From Nitrospirota bacterium (GTDB lineage: Bacteria; Nitrospirota; Nitrospiria; Nitrospirales; Nitrospiraceae), in the NCBI GenBank assembly GCA_005877775.1, contig VBOJ01000013.1, forward strand, positions 1-46,634: a stretch of 46,634 nt of DNA, given 5' to 3'. Shown one piece after another: positions 19,042-27,388 of the stretch. Numbering within the stretch: the first letter of the stretch is position 1; each line of letters starts with the position of its first letter. The notes beneath the pieces are model-generated. The model was not told the origin of the DNA. It saw only the letters and a program-made list of their open reading frames with translations, and searched no databases. A program made the translations under genes and the position numbers.

Positions 19042-19659
19042 CTAGTCCCGGTCGCCCAACTGATTGAATTGCTGGAGCCTCTCTTGTTTTTGTCCCTCGA
19101 TGTGTTTGCTTTTCTCTTGGAATTGGTGGATGAGACTCCCGCCGCTTTTGGTGGCAGACCGCGCCGCCACTCTGTCGCCGAGATCGGATACGAACATGAA
19201 GTACAGGGTGGCAAGTCCCAGGAATCCAACAGCCCACGGCATGAGGAGCCGAAAAAACGCACTGCCGGTCAATTTGCCGGCGCCATAGAACAGCATGATC
19301 GCGAGAAAGCCGCCGATCAGCATGACGGACTGGTAGGTACTCAACCCAGGAATCACAGTGGGAGGCAGATGGCCAATCAGCCAAAAGAGCAGACCTTCTC
19401 CACGCATACTCGACATGAGAGATGATGCTCCGTTTTGGCTCGGCGGTTTCTCAGTTTCCACGCTCTCCGTCACCTTCACCCTGGCACGATAGCGTTCAGG
19501 GATATTCTCCAATCGATCGGTCGCCACTATATTCCCTCGTTCATCGACATAGGAATAAATGGCCTTGCCGGCCTGAGCATCGATCAGCCCCGCCAGGATG
19601 ATGACTGCAGCACAAACCATGATCGAAGCCCTTATGACTCCAACGCGATGGTCCGTCAT
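19042..19659 (-). CDS. DUF4124-type membrane protein
   Basis: 'GKAIYSYVDERGNIVATDRLENIPERYRARVKV' after a signal segment, then TM helices; start at internal ATG with GGAGG-type SD. Confidence 0.75.
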   Translation of the reverse strand: MTDHRVGVIRASIMVCAAVIILAGLIDAQAGKAIYSYVDERGNIVATDRLENIPERYRARVKVTESVETEKPPSQNGASSLMSSMRGEGLLFWLIGHLPPTVIPGLSTYQSVMLIGGFLAIMLFYGAGKLTGSAFFRLLMPWAVGFLGLATLYFMFVSDLGDRVAARSATKSGGSLIHQFQEKSKHIEGQKQERLQQFNQLGDRD

Positions 19660-19921
19660 ACTGGTTCCTCCCCCTGCCGAGCCAGAACATGGTTCGTCTG
19701 CTAGTAAGCATAGCACTATCTGGGAAAAGCGGTGGTCAGCATCTTTGACCGGGGCACGATCGAAGGACTGCACCACGGCTTTCCTGGACATATCCGGCTC
19801 AGAAGGTCAAGATAGATTTTTCATAGGGATTTGCGTATTCTTTCGTGTGGGTCAGAAAGCGATGGCTATGAATATTGAACAGGGGAGGCAGGGAATTGTC
19901 TTCAGCAAAGAAGGAGCCTGA

Positions 19922-20320
19922 ATGCGAAAGACATTAATAATACTTGTCCTTCTCGGCGGCGCCAGCTGGTGGTATTGGGGGAGGACTCTGGAACCAGTCC
20001 GAGTCATCCGTGCGCAGCTCGCAGCGATCGACAAGGAGAACTACGCCCAAGCGTACGACTACCTTACTCCCGGAGCCAAAGAGCAGCTGACGGTGAACGC
20101 TTTTGAGGCTCTTGTCCGGGCAAACAGTGCGGTCGAAAAAAATTTTGGAAGCACCTTCCTCTCGCGGAGAGTTGAAGGCAATGTCGCGACGATCAGCGGC
20201 ACCTTGGAGGGCTTCAATGGGCAAGTCAGCGAGGTCCACTATATCTTAGTCAAGGAAGGTGATCGTTGGATGATTCAAAGCTTCACATGGTCGACCCCGA
20301 GGACCACGGGTGAGAGATAG
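19922..20320 (+). CDS. small exported/anchored protein with NTF2/DUF4864-like region
   Basis: N-terminal TM 'KTLIILVLLGGASWWYWG', then 'VRAQLAAIDKENYAQAYDYLTPGAKEQL'-type sequence. Confidence 0.6.
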   Translation: MRKTLIILVLLGGASWWYWGRTLEPVRVIRAQLAAIDKENYAQAYDYLTPGAKEQLTVNAFEALVRANSAVEKNFGSTFLSRRVEGNVATISGTLEGFNGQVSEVHYILVKEGDRWMIQSFTWSTPRTTGER

Positions 20321-20544
20321 CCAAAGAATCACTAGTCGTTCAATACGATTCCCTGCCGAGCAAAGGGAGTGATCCTTTCCCTCTCTCCTTTCTCTTCTGA
20401 GCGTGCGCACTCTTCGAACACGGGGAGTTGACCGGGCCGCCCTCTCGGCCCTTCGTCAGCCGAGGCCAGCGTGGCGCTCCGGCCCGCCGTTGATCCGGAG
20501 TCTCGCGAGCTGCGGAAGCGGCGAGCTCCGCCACAGCGAGCATC

Positions 20545-22218
20545 CTAACTTGTTACTGCCCCTTCCGACGCCGACGACACGTGCCGGGCGTATTTGGCCA
20601 TGACCCCGGTGGTGTAGCTCGGAACGGGCGGCTTCACCTTCTTGAGACGGGACGCGATGTCTTTCCGAGTCAATTCAACGGTGAGGGTACGTGCTTTGAT
20701 ATCGAACACAATCATGTCGCCGTTCCTGAGCGCGGCGATGGGGCCACCCTTCGCCGCCTCAGGGGCGACGTGGCCGGCCATCAGCCCGTGGGTGGCACCG
20801 GAGAAGCGACCGTCGGTCAGGAGCGCGATCGAGTCCCCGAGGCCCGCTCCGACAATGGCGGCGGTCACGCCCAGCATCTCCCGCATGCCTGGCCCGCCGG
20901 CTGGTCCTTCGTAACGGATCACCACCACGTCCCCAGCTTTGATCTGCCCGGCCTTGACGGCGGCGAAGGCATCTTCCTCCCGGTCAAACAGCTTCGCCGG
21001 CCCTCGGAACTTCGTCATGGAATGCCCGGCCACCTTGACCACGCAACCTTCCGGCGCCAGGTTTCCCTTGAGGATGACCAACCCACCAGTAGGCTTTATG
21101 GGATTGGACAACGGCCGAAGCACTCGTTGTCCCGGCGTCTCCGATGCGTGCGCGGCTTCGTCCCCGATCGACCGTCCCGTGACGGTTGGTTGGTCGGGGT
21201 GCAGCAGTCCCGCATCCAGCAGCCGTTTGGCCACGAGCGTGGTGCCGCCGGCTGCATAGAGGTCGGCTGCCATGAAACGGCCGCCCGGCTTGAGGTCGGC
21301 CAGCAGCGGGACTCTTCGGTTGATTTTGTCGAAGTCGTCAATGGTGAGCTTCACGTCCGCTTCTCGCGCGACGGCCAGCAGGTGCAGGACCGCGTTGGTG
21401 GAGCCGCCCGTCGTGGCCACGGCAGCGACGGCGTTCTCTAATGACTTCCGGGTGATGATCTGGCGTGGGCAAAGATTCTTTTTCAGCAAGTCCATGACCA
21501 TCTGACCGCATGTGAACGCGACGTCGTCCTTGCGTGGGTCCATCGCTGGCACGCCATTGAAGCCCATTGGAGAGATGCCCAGGAACTCGAAAGCGATGGC
21601 CATCGTGTTGGCGGTGAACTGGCCGCCGCAGGCGCCGGAGCCAGGGCAGGCATGGTTTTCCAAGTCGCGCAGCTCCGCGTCCGTCATCTTGCCTGCCGCG
21701 TGCGCCCCGACCGCCTCAAAGACATCCTGGATCGTCACGTCGTGGCCCTGGAACTGCCCCGGCATGATCGACCCGCCGTAGAGCATGAGCGAGGGTACAT
21801 TCAAACGAGCCAACGCCATGACGGTGCCGGGGATCGTCTTGTCGCATCCCGAGAGAGCCACGACCGCGTCAAACAGATGCCCGCGCGCGACCAGTTCGAC
21901 CGAGTCGGCGATGACTTCGCGGCTGATCAGCGAGGCCTTCATCCCCTCCGTGCCCATCGCGATCCCGTCGGAGACAGCGATCGTGTTGTACTCGATGGGG
22001 GTCCCCCCAGCGGCCCGGATGCCCGCTTTGACCTTCTCGGACAGCCGCCGGAGGTGAAAGTTGCAGGGCATGACCTCGATCCAGGTATTCGCGACCCCCA
22101 CCAGCGGCCGCGCGAGGTCGTCGTCGGTGAACCCCACCGCTTTCAGCATGGCGCGCGCCGGTGCCCGGCCTGGACCATCAGTCAGGTCGTGGCTCTTGTG
22201 CTTCGGTCTCGGCGTCAT
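20545..22218 (-). CDS. ilvD: dihydroxy-acid dehydratase
   Basis: '[27 protein letters not shown]', '[19 protein letters not shown]', '[22 protein letters not shown]'. Confidence 0.97.
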   Translation of the reverse strand: MTPRPKHKSHDLTDGPGRAPARAMLKAVGFTDDDLARPLVGVANTWIEVMPCNFHLRRLSEKVKAGIRAAGGTPIEYNTIAVSDGIAMGTEGMKASLISREVIADSVELVARGHLFDAVVALSGCDKTIPGTVMALARLNVPSLMLYGGSIMPGQFQGHDVTIQDVFEAVGAHAAGKMTDAELRDLENHACPGSGACGGQFTANTMAIAFEFLGISPMGFNGVPAMDPRKDDVAFTCGQMVMDLLKKNLCPRQIITRKSLENAVAAVATTGGSTNAVLHLLAVAREADVKLTIDDFDKINRRVPLLADLKPGGRFMAADLYAAGGTTLVAKRLLDAGLLHPDQPTVTGRSIGDEAAHASETPGQRVLRPLSNPIKPTGGLVILKGNLAPEGCVVKVAGHSMTKFRGPAKLFDREEDAFAAVKAGQIKAGDVVVIRYEGPAGGPGMREMLGVTAAIVGAGLGDSIALLTDGRFSGATHGLMAGHVAPEAAKGGPIAALRNGDMIVFDIKARTLTVELTRKDIASRLKKVKPPVPSYTTGVMAKYARHVSSASEGAVTS

Positions 22219-22233
22219 GGTCCTCCCTTTTCC

Positions 22234-22611
22234 TTACATTCTCCCTTTGCCTTCTTTTTTCTTCTCGTGCTTCTTCTCCTTGCTCTTCTTCTCTTCGGTG
22301 TCGATGACCGCGCCTGAGGCGGCGTCTACGTGCACTTCCGTCACCTTGCCATTGGCCCCCACGATCTCGACTTCCCACACGGTCTTGCCATGTTTGCGCT
22401 CCAGTTCTGCTTCAATCACTGTCCCAGCCATTTTTTCCGAGGCGGTCTTAATCGCATCCTGGATCGTAACCTTCGCGGTCTTAGCCAGATCCGCGACCTT
22501 GGATTCGTCTTCCTCATGGCCTTTTTCATCGCTCCAGGCCGGCACGTTCAGGACGAGCGCTGAACCGATCAGTGCAACCAACAAAACGATCCTTCTTCCA
22601 GCGACCTTCAT
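22234..22611 (-). CDS. PepSY-domain exported protein
   Basis: 'VTIQDAIKTASEKMAGTVIEAELERKHGKTVWEVEIVGANGKVTEVHVDAASGAVI'. Confidence 0.85.
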   Translation of the reverse strand: MKVAGRRIVLLVALIGSALVLNVPAWSDEKGHEEDESKVADLAKTAKVTIQDAIKTASEKMAGTVIEAELERKHGKTVWEVEIVGANGKVTEVHVDAASGAVIDTEEKKSKEKKHEKKKEGKGRM

Positions 22612-22665
22612 GGGAGAACCTCCTTATAGCTGATGGCAACAGACGATGAGTGAAAGGCGATCGCC

Positions 22666-23271
22666 TCATGGCTTCGACTCTTTTGTCTCCGCATCCTTCT
22701 TCGGTTCCGTCTTGGATGAGCCGCCGTGGCCTCGCTCTCTCGTCCTGCCGCGGCCCATGCTTGCGTCCTTTTCATCCCTGTCCGGCATCATCTTCAATCG
22801 CTCGTGCACCGCCTTGACTCGTTGGCTCTGTTCCGGGGTCAGCGCCGCCATAACGTCGCGCCTGGCTTTGATCGCGGCCATGCGCAGGCCGACCTCCAGC
22901 ATCTCGCTCTGCTTCAACTTTCCCTCAATCGCGGCCAACTCGGCCTTATCATCCTCGACCAACGCCTCAAGTTCGCGCTCAGCGACCATGATGTCGGCCT
23001 CGGTCTTGATGCGAGTCCGGTCCAGGTCCAGCTGGATCGCCTTGAGTCTTGAGACCTGCTCCTCCGTCAATCCAAATTCCTTTTGGCTTCCCAACAGACC
23101 ACGAAGGAGATGGCCTGTGCTGGCATGATGCCTTGTCATGCCATCCCCCCTCCCATACCCGCTCCCGTGTCCCTTTGAGTAACCGGGTTCTGGTTCTGCC
23201 CATGCGGGAGCCACTGTGAATCCCAGCATAACGGTCATGGCCACAACCCCGGTCAGTACTCTGCCATTCAT
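22666..23271 (-). CDS. Spy/CpxP-like periplasmic protein
   Basis: Signal peptide 'VVAMTVMLGFTVAPAWAE', 'LTEEQVSRLKAIQLDLDRTRIKTEADIMVAERELEAL'. Confidence 0.78.
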   Translation of the reverse strand: MNGRVLTGVVAMTVMLGFTVAPAWAEPEPGYSKGHGSGYGRGDGMTRHHASTGHLLRGLLGSQKEFGLTEEQVSRLKAIQLDLDRTRIKTEADIMVAERELEALVEDDKAELAAIEGKLKQSEMLEVGLRMAAIKARRDVMAALTPEQSQRVKAVHERLKMMPDRDEKDASMGRGRTRERGHGGSSKTEPKKDAETKESKP

Positions 23272-23300
23272 GATTTCCTCCTTGATTGAGACGATCCGAC

Positions 23301-23519
23301 TTATCCCTGTGCCGCTGTCTTTGCCGGACAGGTGTTGATCCCAAACAGTTTCCAGGCCGGACAGAATCCCCACGCGCCGGTGACCAGGGCCACGGCTCCC
23401 ACCACGTAGGCCGCCACGGCTCCCCAGCTTGGAAGCTCCGTGAAATACCCGATGCCGATCACAGTGATCCCCAGCACGACCCGAATCATCCGGTCAACAT
23501 TTCCCACGTTGCAGGTCAT
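23301..23519 (-). CDS. DUF2892 / YgaP-like inner membrane protein
   Basis: 'CNVGNVDRMIRVVLGITVIGIG...GAVALVTGAWGFCPAWKLFGINTC'. Confidence 0.85.
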   Translation of the reverse strand: MTCNVGNVDRMIRVVLGITVIGIGYFTELPSWGAVAAYVVGAVALVTGAWGFCPAWKLFGINTCPAKTAAQG

Positions 23520-23609
23520 GGCTGCACCTCCTTATGCAGGGGCCTCGCACAGTTCCTCCAGTCGTTCCCACCGTTTGGCTTCCTCAGATGAGGTGGCACA
23601 CTCACCGGT

Positions 23610-24650
23610 TCATGAGTGTCCAGCTTGCAGCAATAGATCAGCGCGAGGATCAGGATGGCGAGCTCGCCCGAGTTGCTCATACAGCTTGCGGTCTTCATCG
23701 GTGAGGGAAGTCGGCATGACGATTTGCAAGGTGTAAAACAAGTCGCCGCGTCCGCCCGCCGCAGTCGGGAGTCCCTTGCCCTTGAGCCGGAGCTTGCTGT
23801 CCGCGCGACTGCCCGGCGGAACCTTCACGCGCACAGGGTCCGCCAAGGTCGGCGCCAGGACCTCGGCACCAAGGGCGGCTTCCCACGACCATACAGGCAG
23901 CGTGACGTGAAGATCGGCGCCTTCGCGACGGAACACCCGGTCCGGCTTGATGTGGACGCGCAGGTACAGATCGCCGCGCTTGCCTCCGTTGCGGCCGGTG
24001 GCACCCTTGCCGGCGACACGCACGCGCGTGCCGTCTTGGACCCCTGCCGGAATTTTCACCTCAATCGTGCGATGTTCAGTCTGGCCGCCGGTGCCGCCGC
24101 ACGTGGTGCATGGGCGGCCACGCTGATCTCCGGTTCCCCCACAGGCCTGGCAGGGGACCTTTTCAGCGAGCCGGATGCGGCGGCTGACCCCGGTCAATAC
24201 CTCGCGGAGGGTCAACTCGACTCCGGTTTCGAGATCCTCGCCCGGTGTGGTGAATCCCCTGAAGGCCGAACCGCTTCCGGTGCGCGATCCTCTCCCGAAG
24301 ATCGTCTCAAAAATATCGCCAAAGTCTTGCTCCCCGCCGAAGGCAAATTCCGGCCCCATGTCTGCGCCAGCGCCAGATCCAGCCTGTTGCCGGGCTCGCT
24401 CATAGGCCTCGCCCTCCTGCCAGCGATGACCGTACCGGTCGTATTTCTTTCGTGTCTCAGGATCACCCAGGACCTCGTGCGCCTCGTTCAGCTCCTTGAA
24501 CTTTTGCTCCATCTGCGCTTTCTTGGGTCCGCTGTGCAGATCAGGATGGTATTGGCGGGCCAGCCGGCGGTAGGCCTTCTTGATCTCATCGCCTGTGGCA
24601 GTACGAGGCACCGCAAGGATGTCATAGTAATCGCGTTGGGCGGATGCCAT
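23610..24650 (-). CDS. DnaJ-like co-chaperone with shortened zinc finger
   Basis: J domain with HPD ('RQYHPDLHSG'); two CxxCxGxG motifs 'CQACGGTGDQRGRPCTTCGGTG'; C-terminal substrate-binding domain. Confidence 0.9.
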   Translation of the reverse strand: MASAQRDYYDILAVPRTATGDEIKKAYRRLARQYHPDLHSGPKKAQMEQKFKELNEAHEVLGDPETRKKYDRYGHRWQEGEAYERARQQAGSGAGADMGPEFAFGGEQDFGDIFETIFGRGSRTGSGSAFRGFTTPGEDLETGVELTLREVLTGVSRRIRLAEKVPCQACGGTGDQRGRPCTTCGGTGGQTEHRTIEVKIPAGVQDGTRVRVAGKGATGRNGGKRGDLYLRVHIKPDRVFRREGADLHVTLPVWSWEAALGAEVLAPTLADPVRVKVPPGSRADSKLRLKGKGLPTAAGGRGDLFYTLQIVMPTSLTDEDRKLYEQLGRARHPDPRADLLLQAGHS

Positions 24651-24729
24651 TGTGTGACGCTCAAGGCTCGGGTGAAAGCTTGATCGAGTGCAGCTTACGG
24701 TGTCCGCGCAATCTTTTCAAGGAGGGAGC

Positions 24730-24822
24730 TGATGGCCGATAGCTTATGACCAATGGCCGATCGCATACGCCGGGCCGCGGGTTTCTTAGCTATCAGCTCT
24801 TAGCCATCAGCCATGAGCTCCT
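24730..24822. repeat. intergenic hairpin element, 'GATGGCCGAT/ATCAGCCAT' word family
   Basis: Arm 'GATGGCCGATAGCTTATGACCAATGGCCGAT' against inverted 'AGCTATCAGCTCTTAGCCATCAGCCATGAGCTC'. Confidence 0.7.
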
Positions 24823-24828
24823 TGGGTG

Positions 24829-25767
24829 CTAGCGCGGGATCCCGGCCTTTGCGCGCGCCATCATCTTGCAATAGGAGCAAGTCTCTGCCGTTGTGGGCTG
24901 ACCGCAGGTGGCGCAGGGGCGCAAGGTGGCTTGATCCTTTTCGGCCATCGACGTTGGGACCGGCCGGGCTTTGGCCTGCTTCTCAAGAAAGCCCCAGTAG
25001 AAGCGTTGCTTGGTGCCGGGCGATTCCGTTTCCAGTCGGTTCAGCACCTCTTTGTAGAGCAGCAGCTTCGAGCCCTTGGCCATGGGGCATTCTTCGACGA
25101 TATAGTCGATCCGGTTCAGCACGGCGTAGGCGGCGAGCTCTCGCTCAGTGAGCCGGTACAGTGGCTTGACCTTCTTGGCGAAGCCCTCGACCGAGGCCGG
25201 GAGACTGGGGCTTTGCTTGTCTAAATAGTCGTCCTGCCAGTGCAGCACATTGCCCAGCAGACGAGCCGCCTCGTCGTCCAGATTGTGACCGGTGGCCATG
25301 ACGTCGTAGTCCTGCTCTACCGCGGCGCGGTTGAACTGATAGCGTTTGATCGTGCCGCAGGCCGAGCAGGTGGGCCGGTTGATCAGATCGGCCAGTTCCC
25401 TGATGCCCGCGCCTTCTTCCTCCTGGACGGTATGAATCAGCAATGTGGCGTGACAGGGTTTCGCGACCCTGTCGGCGTACCGCTCTACCTCCTCGCGGGA
25501 TTTCGCCGAGTAGCCGGGGATGCCGAGGTCCACATAGAGCGCATCGGCGTGGTAGCCCAGCTTGAGAAGAACATCCCATAGCGCCAGGCTGTCTTTCCCG
25601 CCGGAGACTGCGACGAGGATGCGGTCCGCTCGGCCGAACATCCGCTCAGCCTTGATCGCGCGCGAGACCTGGTCGTGCACGAACTCATTGAAGCAGGGCT
25701 TGCAGAAGGCCGCGTTGTGGCGTGGCAGCCCGATCACTGCCTTCGTCTTGCATTTTACGCAGTTCAT
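24829..25767 (-). CDS. TtuA/NcsA/Ctu1-type tRNA thiolation ATP-pyrophosphatase (TIGR00269-like)
   Basis: 'CVKCKTKAVIGLPRHNAAFCKPCF', PP-loop 'LVAVSGGKDSLALWDVLLKLGY', 'PTCSACGTIKRYQFN', 'GHNLDDEAARLLGN', C-terminal zinc ribbon. Confidence 0.9.
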   Translation of the reverse strand: MNCVKCKTKAVIGLPRHNAAFCKPCFNEFVHDQVSRAIKAERMFGRADRILVAVSGGKDSLALWDVLLKLGYHADALYVDLGIPGYSAKSREEVERYADRVAKPCHATLLIHTVQEEEGAGIRELADLINRPTCSACGTIKRYQFNRAAVEQDYDVMATGHNLDDEAARLLGNVLHWQDDYLDKQSPSLPASVEGFAKKVKPLYRLTERELAAYAVLNRIDYIVEECPMAKGSKLLLYKEVLNRLETESPGTKQRFYWGFLEKQAKARPVPTSMAEKDQATLRPCATCGQPTTAETCSYCKMMARAKAGIPR

Positions 25768-25777
25768 ACTTGCCTTC

Positions 25778-25900
25778 GTTAGGCGTGAGGCGTCAGCTTG
25801 CGTCATTGCGTCGAGCGTCTTTTGCGTCTGTCGCGACTGACGCTACGGACGCCGCACGCGTGGACGCTTTCTCACGCCTCACCCCTTACGCCTTACGACC
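25778..25900 (+). repeat. intergenic repeat element, GTGAGGCG arms with a GCGTC/GACGC core (copy 1)
   Basis: 89 bp (25784-25872) identical to the reverse complement of 26169-26257. Confidence 0.92.
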
Positions 25901-26094
25901 GAACCACCTGAGATGACCGGCCTCACTTCCACTTCATCGGTGTCTTTCAGCATCTCATCCTCAGTGACGAGATCATCTCCCCGAATGACGAGGTGAGCTT
26001 CCGCGACCAGGTTCAGGTCGCGAAGCAGTTCACGCACGCGTTTCGGACCCTTGATTTCCACCTGCCGCTCAGGATGGCTGAGTTGAATTTTCAT
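25879..26094 (-). CDS. MoaD/ThiS/TtuB-like ubiquitin-fold sulfur carrier with a C-terminal extension
   Basis: 'MKIQLSHPERQVEIKGPKRVRELLRDLNLVAEAHLVIRGDDLVTEDEMLKDTDEVEVRPVISGG' followed by 'SVVRRKG'; adjacent to a TtuA-like gene. Confidence 0.85.
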   Translation of the reverse strand: MKIQLSHPERQVEIKGPKRVRELLRDLNLVAEAHLVIRGDDLVTEDEMLKDTDEVEVRPVISGGSVVRRKG

Positions 26095-26142
26095 GGCCAG
26101 ATCATATGCCTCCTCGGGGGGTAGGGGCAAGCGGTGGTTCTT

Positions 26143-26274
26143 TCGTGAGGCGTCAGGCGTGAGGCGTAAGAAAGCGTCCACGCGTGCGGCGTCCGTAGCG
26201 TCAGTCGCGACAGACGCAAAAGACGCTCGACGCAATGACGCAAGCTGACGCCTCACGTTTCACGCCTTACGGCA
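26143..26274 (-). repeat. intergenic repeat element (copy 2), inverted relative to copy 1
   Basis: 26169-26257 is the exact reverse complement of 25784-25872. Confidence 0.92.
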
Positions 26275-27288
26275 TTAAATCGAGGCTTCGCGCAGGGACT
26301 TGGCCGAGTCCTCGGGCGTGACGGGGTTGATGTAGAAGCCAGTTCCCCATTCGAAACCCGCCACCTGGGTCAGTTTGGGGATCACCTCGATATGCCAGTG
26401 GTAAAACTCGTTGGTCTTCTCGTGGAGCGGCGAAGTGTGCAGGATGAAGTTGAAGGCCGGCCTCGACAGGACGCGGTCCATCCGTCGCAGGGATTCCGAG
26501 AGAATGGGGGCCAGCAACTCGAAGTGCGTTTTCTGACTATCCTCGAAATATGCCGAGTGCCGCTTCGGGAGGATCCACATCTCGAAGGGAAACCGCGGGG
26601 CGAATGGGGTAATGGACACGAACTCCGGGTTCTCAGCAACCAGACGGTCGCCATCTCCGAGTTCTTGCCGGAGAATGTCGCAATAGATGCACCGTTCCCT
26701 CTGCTGGAAATGCGCGCGGCACCCTTCGATCTCGGCCGTGACGCTGCCGGGGATGACGGGTAGCGCGATCAGTTGCGAATGGGTATGTTCCAGGGTGGCG
26801 CCAGCGGCTACCCCATGGTTCTTGAAGACCAGGATATACCGAAAGCGGAGATCCTTCTTGAGGTCGACCATCCGGTCGCGGTAGGCCCAGAGGACATCCT
26901 CAATCCGTTTGGACGGCATCTCGGCGAGAGTGTCCTTATGCTCGGGAGTCTCAATAATCACCTCGTGCGCGCCGATGCCGTTCATGCGGTCATACAGGCC
27001 GATCCCTTCCCGCCCCAGGTCGCCCTCCACCTGGAGTGCGGGGAACTTGTTGGGCACCACACGGACGGTCCAGCCCGGCGAATTCGGCTCGCCGCCCTGT
27101 GGACGGTAGGCCAGGATTTCTTTGGGGGTGAGCCGTTCCTGGCCGGGGCAAAACGGACAGAGGGCGGTGGGGGCCTGTCGAGCCGCCGCGCTGTGACCAC
27201 TCTGAAAGAAGTCTCGTGGACGGCCGGCCCGGTCGGTCGAAATAATCACCCACCGTCCCATGACCGGATCTCGACGTAACTCAGGCAT
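26275..27288 (-). CDS. galT: galactose-1-phosphate uridylyltransferase
   Basis: 'MPELRRDPVMGRWVIISTDRAGRP', 'CPFCPGQE', 'VFKNHGVAAGATLEHTHSQLIALP', 'YHWHIEVIPKL'. Confidence 0.93.
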   Translation of the reverse strand: MPELRRDPVMGRWVIISTDRAGRPRDFFQSGHSAAARQAPTALCPFCPGQERLTPKEILAYRPQGGEPNSPGWTVRVVPNKFPALQVEGDLGREGIGLYDRMNGIGAHEVIIETPEHKDTLAEMPSKRIEDVLWAYRDRMVDLKKDLRFRYILVFKNHGVAAGATLEHTHSQLIALPVIPGSVTAEIEGCRAHFQQRERCIYCDILRQELGDGDRLVAENPEFVSITPFAPRFPFEMWILPKRHSAYFEDSQKTHFELLAPILSESLRRMDRVLSRPAFNFILHTSPLHEKTNEFYHWHIEVIPKLTQVAGFEWGTGFYINPVTPEDSAKSLREASI

Positions 27289-27300
27289 AGTTCCTCACGT

Positions 27301-27385
27301 ATGATTTGGTGATTTGGCGATTTGGTGATTGAAGGATTTTCACTGACTAAACCATGAAATCACTAAATCACCAAATCGTCAATTC
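27301..27385. repeat. intergenic hairpin element, 'GATTTGGTGATTTGG' word family
   Basis: 'ATGATTTGGTGATTTGGCGATTTGGTGATTGAAGGATTTTCA' against inverted 'TGAAATCACTAAATCACCAAATCGTCAATTC'. Confidence 0.85.
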
Positions 27386-27388
27386 TTC

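Noticed and set aside
19660-19921. Possible N-terminal extension or pseudogene remnant (MSRKAVVQSFDRAPVKDADHRFSQIV...)
   Set aside because: The ATG at 19659 with its SD and signal peptide explains the DUF4124 gene; the upstream frame is short and not recognised.
20321-20544. GC-rich gap with a possible terminator stem (GGGCCGCCCTCTCGGCCC)
   Set aside because: Stem is short and lacks a U-tract; convergent gap could hold a terminator but support is too weak to list.
25722-25916. ORFs sharing 'QLASLRRASFASVATDATDAARVDAF' (also N-terminal parts of 25879-26256 and 36866-37063)
   Set aside because: Shared peptide is the translation of the repeat core, not a conserved protein; internal starts give sensible TtuA-like and TtuB-like proteins.
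25778-26274. CRISPR-like array
   Set aside because: The repeated words are short, degenerate and inverted, without regular unique spacers or neighbouring cas genes.
25778-26274. Insertion sequence or composite transposon bounded by inverted repeats
   Set aside because: No transposase is encoded between the repeats; the interior is the sulfur-carrier gene. A related transposase elsewhere cannot be excluded.
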